DNA of 64,000 nt from Luteitalea pratensis. Its GTDB lineage: Bacteria; Acidobacteriota; Vicinamibacteria; Vicinamibacterales; Vicinamibacteraceae. The translations under genes were made by a program, and so were the position numbers. The stretch lies in the NCBI RefSeq assembly GCF_001618865.1, contig NZ_CP015136.1:2329001-2393000 (forward strand), read 5' to 3'. Position 1 is the stretch's first letter. Every line of letters begins with the position of its first letter. The notes below the pieces were generated by a model. The model worked only from the letters and a program-made list of their open reading frames with translations. It was not told where the DNA came from and made no database searches. Positions 18,179-25,912 of this stretch are shown piece by piece.

Positions 18179-19063
18179 ATGCTTTCGCGACGCGACGTGC
18201 TCCACGCGCTGACAGCCGGCGCGGCATGGCCGGCCTTCGGTAGCGCTGACTCGAATGCCCAGACCGGCGATCCTCCGCTAGTTGCGGGCACCGCGCGCAC
18301 GTTTGCCGGCGTGGCATGTCGATGGTGCCCGCCTGGGACGTTCCTCATGGTCAGCCCTGGCGACGAACCGCGTCGGCGCGACGACGAGGCGCAGGTGAGC
18401 GTGCGCTTTACCCGCGGCTTCTGGATGGCGGCCCATGAAACGACGTAGGGGCAATGGCGCGCCGTGTCGGGCGCCTGGCCTGCAGAACCCCCGACGACGC
18501 GGTTCGGGCTCGGCGACGACGTACCGGTCTTTTGGGTCACCTATGCAGACGCCGAAGCGCATTGCGCAGCGTTGACCGCGCGTGCGCGCGGGGACGGCAC
18601 GTTGCCGGACGGCTGGGTGTTCAGAGTGCCCACCGAGGCCCAGTGGGAGTACGCCTGCCGCGCCGGTTCCACCGCGGCAACGGCCTTCGGTCCTGTGCTC
18701 ACCAACGCCGACGCCAACATGGTTGGCGCCGCCGGCGAAGGGACAGGGCCACCGGCGGTCGGGCGCTCGGCGCCAGTCGGGCGCTACCGCGCCAATGCGT
18801 GGGGACTGTACGACATGCACGGCAACGTGTTCGAGTGGTGCCGCGACTGGTACCACGCGCGACTGCCGGGCGGCGACGATCCCGATCTCTCCGCGACACG
18901 TGGCGTACCCAATCGGGATGGCACTTACTCCCGTGTCCGGCGCGGCGGTGCCTGGAACGACGAGTACTGGTACTGCCGATCGGCCGCGCGATTGCGCTAC
19001 GAGCCCGAGCGATCCTCGGATCACATCGGATTTCGCGTCGCGCTCGTCACGGCTGACGCCTGA
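18179..19063 (+). pseudogene. Formylglycine-generating-enzyme-like (SUMF1) protein interrupted by TAG
   Basis: A single frame from ATG 18179 to TGA 19063, broken only by TAG at 18446-18448. The upstream part has a leader (MLSRRDVLHALTAGAAWPAF) and the start of an FGE-sulfatase domain (WCPPGTFLMVSP, FWMAAHETT). After the stop the same frame continues GQWRAVSGAW, then FRVPTEAQWEYACRAGS, YDMHGNVFEWCRDWYH, RVRRGGAWND and SSDHIGFRVAL. The family motif at the break is ETTQGQW, so CAG has become TAG. Downstream translation could restart at GTG 18464, but that would lack the N-terminal strands. It may be a pseudogene, a read-through case or a base error. Confidence 0.85.
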
Positions 19064-19110
19064 GGCCTGCAGCCTACAGCCTACATACAGCAGCCCAAGG
19101 CTTACATGTT
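19062..19110. repeat. 7-bp array starting in a stop codon
   Basis: Seven heptamers (GAGGCCT, GCAGCCT, ACAGCCT, ACATACA, GCAGCCC, AAGGCTT, ACATGTT) that begin inside the TGA of the FGE-like gene. Confidence 0.65.
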
Positions 19111-19180
19111 TCGCGCCTGAGCTCTGACGTTCAGCATGCTTCGTCGAGCGTCAGGCGCGAGAGTCGGTCTGGACTTGTCC

Positions 19181-19285
19181 TAAGCCGTAAGCCGCAGGCC
19201 ATAAGCCGTAAGCCCTAGGCCGTAGGCGGTACGCCGCAGGCTGCAGCCGCGAAGCGTTAGGCGTTAAGCGTTAGGCATTAATTAA
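19181..19285. repeat. 7-bp array that changes sequence in register
   Basis: Fifteen heptamers: TAAGCCG twice, CAGGCCA, TAAGCCG, TAAGCCC, TAGGCCG, TAGGCGG, TACGCCG, CAGGCTG, CAGCCGC, GAAGCGT, TAGGCGT, TAAGCGT, TAGGCAT, TAATTAA. It ends just before the stop codon at 19289. Confidence 0.85.
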
Positions 19286-19288
19286 GCG

Positions 19289-19666
19289 TTACTCAGGCGT
19301 TGCTGCTGGCTGCGTCGCCTTGACCGCTGCCGCGGAGGCCGCTGCGGCGCTGCCGGCCTTCGGGACGCCGAGCAACTTCACGATGCTGGTCGTGCGGGTG
19401 GTACCGGTGGTGACGTACTTCAGGCGGACCTGCTGGCCGACGGCCGCGCCGAGGTCGGTGACGGTCTTGCTGCCATCCTTGACGTCGGCGTCGGCGGCGA
19501 GGACGTAGGTCTGCTCGCTGGCGCCCTGGCGCACGTCGACGGTGCGCGCGGCGCTGTCGACCTTGACGATGACGCCGCCGGCCCAGAGTTCGGTGGGCAG
19601 CGGCTGGGCAGCGGCGCTGCCGACGAGGGCGACGAGACCGAGAGCAGAGAGAAGGAAGCTACGCAT
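19289..19666 (-). CDS. Small exported protein of unknown function
   Basis: Protein of 125 residues with signal peptide MRSFLLSALGLVALVGSAAAQ. The mature part contains IVKVDSAARTVDVRQG and QQVRLKYVTTGTTRTTSIVKL, a small beta-barrel pattern resembling DUF5666/OB-like secreted proteins, and an Ala-rich tail. I do not recognise a specific function. The ATG at 19666 is preceded by AGGAG at good spacing; the frame is open further upstream without a ribosome site. Confidence 0.7.
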   Translation of the reverse strand: MRSFLLSALGLVALVGSAAAQPLPTELWAGGVIVKVDSAARTVDVRQGASEQTYVLAADADVKDGSKTVTDLGAAVGQQVRLKYVTTGTTRTTSIVKLLGVPKAGSAAAASAAAVKATQPAATPE

Positions 19667-19893
19667 CGTATGTGACTCCTGCTGTGCCTTGGGGATGAGG
19701 ACGCCGGCGCAGCGTTGGCGTTCTGCAGGGGAATACGCCCGCCCTATCGGCCTCGTTCCTCGTTCATGACACGCGGCGCAAGTCTTCACGGCGATGGCAA
19801 GAAGCTGCGACAACTCGGCTCAGATCGAGGGTTGGCGCCACAAAATCGCAACATCTACGGGTACGCCTCGCTCAGTGGGATGCACCACTGGGA

Positions 19894-19998
19894 TCGGGAG
19901 TCGGGAACCGGGAGTGGGAACCGGGAACCGGGAATCGGGAATCGGGAACCGGGAACCGGGAAATCGGGAATTGGGGATCGCGGATCGGGATCGGGGAT
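19894..19998. repeat. 7-bp array, TCGGGAA/CCGGGAA family
   Basis: About fifteen units of TCGGGAA, CCGGGAA and variants, with one 6-bp and one 8-bp unit that shift the phase. The interval 19667-20049 holds no gene that I can support. Confidence 0.8.
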
Positions 19999-20049
19999 TG
20001 TCGCGCTGGGCACGTGCGACCGGCCAGCCGGTCTACGGACCCCAGGGCC

Positions 20050-20859
20050 TCAGAGCTTGGCGCGCTGCTCCGGGGTGAGCCATGCGTCCTGCACGGCGCC
20101 TGCGGCAATGGCGGCCTTGAGCCGGACACGTCCCGCGTCGCTCTTCAGGAGCGCGGTGATCGCAAGCCCGCGGTTGCGCTCGGTGTACTGGGGCATGTGC
20201 TGGACGAGCGCCTCGATGGCGCGAGGATCGGGCAGGTCCGAAAGGCCGCCGATTGCGCCCATCTGCAGCTCCGCGTTCACGTCGCGCGAGAGATAGCGCG
20301 TCAGCTGGGCGCCGACGCGATCGAACGGCAACACCGCGAGCATCCTCAGCGCGTCGTACCGCGTCCCATTACGGACACCGGCATCGTCGGCCATGCGCTC
20401 GGCGAGGTCGAGCGTGCGCGACCAGCGGGCGTGACGAGTCGCATCCCCGGCGAGCCACGGCGCAATCACGTCACGCGGTGACGTGCCGGCCTGCGACAGC
20501 CCCATGACGACGCCACCGCCGAGCACGACCGCCTGCCAGTCGCGCAGGCGCTCGTCGTCTCGCGGCATCGAGAAATCCATCAGCGCCTCGAGTGCCGCCT
20601 CGTCGCGCGCACGGCCCGCGGCGACGGCAACGCGCCAGATCCACGGAATGCGGCGATACTCCTCGGCCTCGTCGCGATCGGGCATGCCGGCAAGCAACGC
20701 GTGCACGACTGGCGTGGCTCGCGGCGAGGCCTCGCGCGCGAGTGCTTCACGTGCCTTCTGGTCCCGTGTCTCGTCGAGCAGCGCCGCGGCGATGACCGCC
20801 GGCGTCGCCAACTTCGCGTCGGGTAACTGAGCAAACACGGGCACGGGCATCACCAACAT
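20050..20859 (-). CDS. HEAT-repeat-like exported protein of unknown function
   Basis: Alpha-helical protein, about 269 residues. The likely start is the ATG at 20859, giving a short leader MLVMPVPVFAQ. Helical repeats follow (AVIAAALLDETRDQKAREAL, MGAIGGLSDLPDPRAIEALV, RNRGLAITALLKSDAGRVRL) that look like HEAT/armadillo units, and the end is AWLTPEQRAKL. There is no Shine-Dalgarno sequence: a REP-like hairpin lies 8 bases upstream of the start and 21-bp repeats lie beyond it. The gene is on the same strand as the PVC-type cytochrome gene, 326 bp upstream, which also has a helical-repeat region, so the two may act together. Confidence 0.6.
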   Translation of the reverse strand: MLVMPVPVFAQLPDAKLATPAVIAAALLDETRDQKAREALAREASPRATPVVHALLAGMPDRDEAEEYRRIPWIWRVAVAAGRARDEAALEALMDFSMPRDDERLRDWQAVVLGGGVVMGLSQAGTSPRDVIAPWLAGDATRHARWSRTLDLAERMADDAGVRNGTRYDALRMLAVLPFDRVGAQLTRYLSRDVNAELQMGAIGGLSDLPDPRAIEALVQHMPQYTERNRGLAITALLKSDAGRVRLKAAIAAGAVQDAWLTPEQRAKL

Positions 20860-20866
20860 CAATAAG

Positions 20867-20891
20867 GTAGGGACGGCTCTCCGAGCCGTCC
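20867..20891 (+). repeat. REP-like hairpin at a start codon
   Basis: GTAG then GGACGGCT-CTCCG-AGCCGTCC, an 8-bp stem. It lies 8 bases upstream of the start of the minus-strand HEAT-like gene, where a ribosome site would be expected. Confidence 0.65.
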
Positions 20892-20964
20892 ATGGCCTCA
20901 TCCGAGCCGTCCATGGCCTTCTCCGAGTCATCCATGGCCTCATCCGAGTCGTCCATCTCCACCC
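20881..20964. repeat. 21-bp tandem repeat, four copies
   Basis: Units such as CCGAGCCGTCCATGGCCTCAT at 20881, 20902, 20923 and 20944, with growing divergence. The period is three heptamers. The first unit grows out of the end of the REP-like hairpin. The interval 20860-21185 has no gene. Confidence 0.85.
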
Positions 20965-21011
20965 GAGAGCCGCGGGCGGGTTCGGCGTGATTCGACAGCG
21001 GTGGAGGAGAT

Positions 21012-21035
21012 GGACCGCTCGGAGAGCGGTCCCTA
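21012..21035 (-). repeat. REP-like hairpin, opposite orientation
   Basis: GGACCGCT-CGGAG-AGCGGTCC followed by CTAC; on the minus strand GTAG plus hairpin. It faces the similar element at 20867 across the 21-bp repeats, like a REP pair. Confidence 0.6.
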
Positions 21036-21133
21036 CCAAGGATGCGGTCCCTACCAAGGATGCGGTCCCTACCAAGGATGCGGTCCCTACCAGCGATGCG
21101 GTCCCTACCAACGATGCGGTCCCTACCTGCGAT
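21026..21133. repeat. 18-bp tandem repeat, six copies
   Basis: GCGGTCCCTACCAAGGAT and variants begin at 21026, 21044, 21062, 21080, 21098 and 21116. The unit equals the right arm plus CTAC tail of the REP-like hairpin at 21012, so the array probably arose by amplification of the hairpin end. Confidence 0.9.
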
Positions 21134-21185
21134 CCGGCTTCTGCGTTCAGCGTTCGGCGTTGCGCGTTCGTCATGTGCGTTTCCC

Positions 21186-24100
21186 TCAGCGCGCTGCCGT
21201 CCGCGGCGTCGAGGTGAGGAACGCGAGCAGGTGGGCCATGTCGTCGGGTGTGATCTGCTCGGCGAACGACTCCGGCATGATCGACTGCGGCACGACGGTC
21301 ATCACCTTGATGTCGCTGCGTCTGACGGTCGTGGTGACGCCCGGTCCCTGCCGGAACGTGACGCTCGTCGGTGACTGGTCGCCGATGAGCCCGACCAGCG
21401 GGTCGCCCGGCGTGCGCTCCACCGAGTAGGTCTCGTAGTGCTGCGCGATGGATCGGTTCGGCTCGAGGATGTTCGCCAGCAGCACCGGCATCGGCTGGTG
21501 ACGCACGGTGGAGAGGTCCGGTCCCATCTCGACGCCGACCTTGCCGTCGATCTGGTGACACATTGCGCAGTACTTCGTGTACACGCCCGCGCCCTGCGCG
21601 GCGTCGCCGCGGCCCCCGAGTGCCGCCGAATAACGCGCCAGGCGCGCGGCGCGGGCTTCCGGCGCCTCCTCGAGCACCGTGCGGGCGCGTGCGCGGATGC
21701 CCTCGTCGCGATGCATGATCAGGCTTCGCGTGTGCCCGAAGTTGAGCATCCACCGCTTGACAGTGCCCTGCTGCAGCGCGTCCAGCATGGCGATGGAGCC
21801 CTCGCGCCGCGCGAGGATCACGGTGGCTGCCGTCGTTCGCACGTTGGACGACAACGCCGGCCACTTCGCCAGGAGGAACGCCGGCGTGCCTGCCCCCGGA
21901 ATGCGGCCAAGTGCCGTGACGCCGGCGATCTGCACGGCCTCGGGCTCGTTCGGGGCGATGACGGCCTCGAACTGCGGCTGGTGCGCAGGCGCGTCGATCA
22001 GCGCCAGCAGCGTGATCGCGTCGACCCGTGTGTCTGCCGGCATGCTGCGGTCGGCGGCGGCGCGCGCGGCCTGGGTGGCTGCGGCGGTGGCCGCAGCGCC
22101 TGGTTCGACATTGCTCACGCCGAGCAGCATCACCGCGGCGCGACGCACGCGCGCCTGGTCGCCGGTCGCGAGCGTCAGCAGGACGCCGTGGCTACCGGCG
22201 AGTTTGCGGCGATCGCCGGTGCCGCTCAGGCCGCGAGCCATCCCTTCGAGCAGCGACGCCCGCCACCAGTCGCCCGCGGGCGCCTGCGGATCGGTCACGG
22301 CGCCGATCGCCTTCGCGAGTTCGTCCGATTTCCCCCGCGCCGCGAGCACGCCGCCGAGGCGGTCGAAGAACTTCGCGCGCCCCGGCGACTCCAGGGCCGC
22401 CAACGCGGATCCCGGCTGCAGTGCGCGGTCGAAATACGCGATGGCGCGATCGGACGAGGCGCTCAGCGCCGCCACCTGGACCCATTCGTCCTCGATTCCT
22501 GCCAGCAGCAACTGCTCCTGCGCGCCCTGGGACGCCGGCGTGTCGATCGACCCGAGCGTGGCGAGCAACTGGAAGCGCACCCGCGCGTTGTCATCGCGTG
22601 TCATGGCCAGCAGCGCGTCCGACACCACGGCCTGCGGCAGCCAGCGCTCCGACAGCATGATCGCGTTCTCACGCACGCCGGGGTCGGGGTCCTTCATGGC
22701 TTGCACCACCTGCGGCACCTCGAGACGCTCGAGGCCCTCGAGCGTCCAGAGGGCGTGCAGCCGGGCAATCGCCGATGGGCGCCTGGCGGCGAGTGCCACC
22801 AGCGCTGGCACGGCGTCACGCCGCTTGCCGTGCACGAGCAGGCGCTGCGCCGTCCTGCGCCACCACACGTTGGGGCTGCCGAGCGCCTCGACGAGTTGCG
22901 CATCGGTCGCCGATCCCAGCTTCGGTCGCGTGGTCGTGCGCGTGGCGCCCGGCCCCGTCGTCGCGACGACGCGGTAGATCCGGCCGCGGTCCTTGCCGGT
23001 GGACAGCACCTCGGGCGACTTCTGCAGATCGCTCGATGCCCATTCCGGATGTTCGATGTAGGGGCGGTAGTAATCGATGACGTACAGCGCCCCGTCCGGG
23101 CCGATGTAGAAGTTCACCGGCCGGAACCAACTGTCCTGCGCCGCCAGGAATTCCATGTCGTCACGGGCCCGGCTGGCCACGAACGTCGAGCCCTTCGGCG
23201 TCAGGACGTCGCGGTGGACGAGGTTGTGTACCGGCTCCGCGATGAACGTCGTGCCTTCGAACCCATCGGGGAAAGCACCGCCGGAGTAAACGGTGAGCGC
23301 GCACGCCGACGTGAACTGGCCCGCCTCGGTCAGCAGGTCGAACCGCGCGCCGTGCGTGATCGGCATGATGTTGTTGTTGCCGTGGTCGGAGATCTCCGCC
23401 ATCGCGCTCGGCAGCAGCAATTGCGGGTTGCGCTCGAGGTACCGCGCGGCGATCACCTCGTGGCGCTGGTGAATCGAGTTGTTGTGCGCGAAGAAGTGGC
23501 CGTACACGTCGAAGGCGTTGCCGTACTGGGTGCGGCTCGAGAGGCCCTCGACCTTGTGCTCGTCCGGCTTGAGGCGTACGCCGCGGCCCTTGGCGTCGAG
23601 CGCCTTGCCGTCGGGCATCGCGGCAAACCGCAGATCGGTCCCCTTGTCGCCGAACAACTCGCGATAGATCACCGGCTCGGAGCCGCCCGAGTGGGCGAGG
23701 TAGATCCAGTTGTCGAGCCCGTACACCGGGTGGTTCACCGCGTGCTGCGGGTTGGTCTTCGCAAAGCCGGTGAGCACGACCTCGCGGGTGTCTGCCTTGC
23801 CGTCGCCGTTGACGTCCTCGAAGTAGATCAGGTCCGGCGGGCTCGTCACCAGGATGCCCTTCTTGTAGCGCATCACGCCGCTTGGCAGCCGCAGGTTGTC
23901 GGCAAAGAGCGTGCTCTTGTCGATGCGGCCGTCGCCGTCGGTGTCCTCGAGCACCTTTACGCGACCTGTCGGGCTCACGTCGAGCGGGTAGCCCGGCATC
24001 TCGACGACCCAGAACCGGCCATCCTCGTCGATGTCCATGGCCACGGGGCTCTGCACGTCGGGCTCGCTGGCGACCAACTCCAGCCGGAAGCCTGGCTCGG

Positions 24101-24239
24101 TCCGAATCATCGCCATCGACTGCGCGGGGGTGTACGGAGGACCGCCCGGACCGGACTGGCCAACGAGCGCGCGACCGCCCAGGAAGACGGCAAGCGCGAG
24201 GACTCCGCCAGTGATGCTCGAACGTGTCAACAAAACCAC
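21186..24239 (-). CDS. PVC-type dehydrogenase/cytochrome c protein
   Basis: Exported protein of 1017 residues. After a signal peptide comes a beta-propeller of the membrane-bound dehydrogenase type (FRLELVASEPDVQSPVAMDI, VLEDTDGDGRIDK, DLIYFEDVNGDGKADT). Residues about 480-850 are helical HEAT-like repeats, and the C-terminus is a cytochrome c domain with the haem motif CAMCH and a distal methionine candidate in QSIMPESF. Relatives are abundant in Planctomycetes, Verrucomicrobia and Acidobacteria and are presumed to oxidise sugars or alcohols; the substrate is unknown. The start is the GTG at 24239 with GAGG a few bases upstream. Confidence 0.85.
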   Translation of the reverse strand: MVLLTRSSITGGVLALAVFLGGRALVGQSGPGGPPYTPAQSMAMIRTEPGFRLELVASEPDVQSPVAMDIDEDGRFWVVEMPGYPLDVSPTGRVKVLEDTDGDGRIDKSTLFADNLRLPSGVMRYKKGILVTSPPDLIYFEDVNGDGKADTREVVLTGFAKTNPQHAVNHPVYGLDNWIYLAHSGGSEPVIYRELFGDKGTDLRFAAMPDGKALDAKGRGVRLKPDEHKVEGLSSRTQYGNAFDVYGHFFAHNNSIHQRHEVIAARYLERNPQLLLPSAMAEISDHGNNNIMPITHGARFDLLTEAGQFTSACALTVYSGGAFPDGFEGTTFIAEPVHNLVHRDVLTPKGSTFVASRARDDMEFLAAQDSWFRPVNFYIGPDGALYVIDYYRPYIEHPEWASSDLQKSPEVLSTGKDRGRIYRVVATTGPGATRTTTRPKLGSATDAQLVEALGSPNVWWRRTAQRLLVHGKRRDAVPALVALAARRPSAIARLHALWTLEGLERLEVPQVVQAMKDPDPGVRENAIMLSERWLPQAVVSDALLAMTRDDNARVRFQLLATLGSIDTPASQGAQEQLLLAGIEDEWVQVAALSASSDRAIAYFDRALQPGSALAALESPGRAKFFDRLGGVLAARGKSDELAKAIGAVTDPQAPAGDWWRASLLEGMARGLSGTGDRRKLAGSHGVLLTLATGDQARVRRAAVMLLGVSNVEPGAAATAAATQAARAAADRSMPADTRVDAITLLALIDAPAHQPQFEAVIAPNEPEAVQIAGVTALGRIPGAGTPAFLLAKWPALSSNVRTTAATVILARREGSIAMLDALQQGTVKRWMLNFGHTRSLIMHRDEGIRARARTVLEEAPEARAARLARYSAALGGRGDAAQGAGVYTKYCAMCHQIDGKVGVEMGPDLSTVRHQPMPVLLANILEPNRSIAQHYETYSVERTPGDPLVGLIGDQSPTSVTFRQGPGVTTTVRRSDIKVMTVVPQSIMPESFAEQITPDDMAHLLAFLTSTPRTAAR

Positions 24240-24352
24240 CCTACCTCGTGATGAAAGAGAGACCTGCAGGGTCAGAGTCTATGTGAATCGTCTCACCTTG
24301 ACACATGCCCGCTGGCCACGACGAAGGCGCCGCCGGACGCGGCCGGAGGCGG

Positions 24353-24955
24353 TCAGCGGCGGGTGCAGGCGAGCGTCGCGCCGAACCAGTTGATGGTCAC
24401 CGCGCCCTGGTGCTCGCGGTAGTCCACGTTGCTGCCGGCGTAACTGGTGCCGCTCGCGGCAGGCTGCCGGAACGCGATGACCTGGTCGGTCCCCACGGTG
24501 AGCACGGTGCTGGCGGGATCCGTCTCGTTGTAAAAGGTCGCCGTGACCGGCGCGGCCGGCGCACCGCTGCACCTGAAGCTCACCGGTGAGAGCCCCTCCA
24601 CCTGGCCGGAGACGATCTGGAGCTCCGCGATCCGCGACCGGTACTCGCGTTGCACGCACGTCTTCGTCTCGGCCGATTTCCAGCAGTCGTCGCGGCCCTT
24701 GATCCACCCCCGCTGCAGCGCCTTCTGGGTTGCGGCGACGTTGGCCGGAGACCCGGCGATGGCCTTGGCGTACACGTCAGCCAGGCGACGGTCGAGGGTC
24801 GCCAGAGCTTCGTCCGTGCAAATCAGCGTCTCGACCTTGCCCGCCGCCCTGGTGCAGTCGAAGGTCGGTCCGGTCGGCGCCTGCGCGCGGACCGCGACCC
24901 CGCCCCGTGCCAGGGTGGCGACCAGGGCGAGCGACAGGCAGGCAAGGCGCGTCAT
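24353..24955 (-). CDS. LprI/DUF1311-MliC fusion, putative lysozyme inhibitor
   Basis: Exported protein of 200 residues. A signal peptide (MTRLACLSLALVATLARGG) is followed by an LprI-N/DUF1311 domain (FDCTRAAGKVETLICTDEAL, ALQRGWIKGRDDCWK, CVQREYRSRIAEL), about residues 30-110. An MliC domain follows to the end (VSFRCSG, VTATFYNETDPASTVLTVGT, C-terminal Cys). MliC inhibits C-type lysozyme in the periplasm, and LprI has been linked to the same role. The start at 24955 is chosen for the signal peptide; the frame is open to 24997. Confidence 0.82.
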   Translation of the reverse strand: MTRLACLSLALVATLARGGVAVRAQAPTGPTFDCTRAAGKVETLICTDEALATLDRRLADVYAKAIAGSPANVAATQKALQRGWIKGRDDCWKSAETKTCVQREYRSRIAELQIVSGQVEGLSPVSFRCSGAPAAPVTATFYNETDPASTVLTVGTDQVIAFRQPAASGTSYAGSNVDYREHQGAVTINWFGATLACTRR

Positions 24956-25057
24956 GGCGAGCAGCGTACGCCCCCCGTCAGCGGCCGGCAACTGCACTGT
25001 CGCGGCTGTCCCTTCCTGCCAGTGCCATCCGGTACCATGGCCCGCGGAGCTACCCCC

Positions 25058-25912
25058 ATGCGTGTCCTATCCCGTAGGTCACCCGTCAATCGTTGCCTCG
25101 CGGCGGCTCTCGCGGGCGCCTTCGTCCTCCTGCTGATGCCCGGACGTGCGCTGCGCGCGCAGGCGCCCGCAGCCGCCGATGCCGTGGCCTGGCCCGGCGG
25201 TGCCCGCATGGCGCTGAGCCTGTCGTTCGACGACGGGCGGGAGAGCCAGGTCACGCAGGGACTGCCGGTGTTCGCACGACATGGCGCCAAGGTCACGTTG
25301 TATGTCGTGCCCTCGGCGGTGGAGCGTCACCTCGAGGGCTGGAAACAGGCCGCCGCGGCCGGTCACGAGATCGGCAATCACTCGCTGACGCATTCGTGCA
25401 GCGGCAATTTCCCGTTCTCACGGCAGAAGGCGCTCGAGGAGCACTCGATCCCGCGCATGCGCGACGAATTGGCCGAAGCCAACCGCCGCATCGCAGCACT
25501 GCTCGGCGTGACGCCGCGGACGTTTGCCTACCCGTGCGGCCAGACGTTCGTCGGACGGGGGAAGGATACGCAGAGCTACGTCCCGGTTGTCGCCGAGCTG
25601 TTCCTGGCCGGCCGTGGCTGGCTCGACGAGGCGGCCAACGATCCGTCGTACGTGGACCTGGCACAGACGCTGGGCGTGGAAATGGACGGCAAGGACTTCG
25701 GGCAGATCCGGCCGCTGCTCGATGAGGCCCGCAAGAGCGGGGCCTGGCTGGTGCTGGCGGGCCACGACATCGGCGCCGGTGGTCGTCAGACCACCCGCGT
25801 CGCGATGCTCGACGAGTTGTTCGCGTACGTCAAGGATCCGGCCAACGGCATCTGGCTGGCGACGGTGGCGGAGGCCGCCGATGTCGTCGCCAGACGCCGC
25901 GGTCGCCCCTAG
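25058..25912 (+). CDS. Polysaccharide deacetylase (NodB-type), exported
   Basis: Exported carbohydrate esterase-4 enzyme of 284 residues. Signal peptide up to ALRAQ. Motif 1 is LSLSFDDG (metal-binding Asp), motif 2 is EIGNHSLTHS (the two His ligands), motif 3 is FAYPCGQ, and motif 5 is LVLAGHDIG. It probably deacetylates a cell-wall or exopolysaccharide sugar. The ATG at 25058 has GGAG nine bases upstream; ATG 25037 is an alternative. Its stop codon shares the tetranucleotide CTAG with the convergent radical SAM gene. Confidence 0.88.
   Translation: MRVLSRRSPVNRCLAAALAGAFVLLLMPGRALRAQAPAAADAVAWPGGARMALSLSFDDGRESQVTQGLPVFARHGAKVTLYVVPSAVERHLEGWKQAAAAGHEIGNHSLTHSCSGNFPFSRQKALEEHSIPRMRDELAEANRRIAALLGVTPRTFAYPCGQTFVGRGKDTQSYVPVVAELFLAGRGWLDEAANDPSYVDLAQTLGVEMDGKDFGQIRPLLDEARKSGAWLVLAGHDIGAGGRQTTRVAMLDELFAYVKDPANGIWLATVAEAADVVARRRGRP

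Noticed and set aside
21026-21133. Evenly spaced repeats that might be a CRISPR array.
   Set aside because: The 18-bp units are directly adjacent with no unique spacers, and no cas genes are present.
20860-21864. An N-terminal extension of the HEAT-like gene through the 18-bp and 21-bp repeats (GTASLV and RMRPW words).
   Set aside because: The extension is only the open frame of the repeats and then a shadow of the neighbouring gene; a plausible leader starts at 20859.
21438-24251. A 937-codon open frame antisense to the PVC-type cytochrome gene.
   Set aside because: Same reason: no domain words, strong Arg/His bias, and the opposite strand has clear propeller and haem motifs.
24650-25057. 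An N-terminal extension of the deacetylase.
   Set aside because: It is antisense to the LprI-MliC gene; the signal peptide and ribosome site support the start at 25058.
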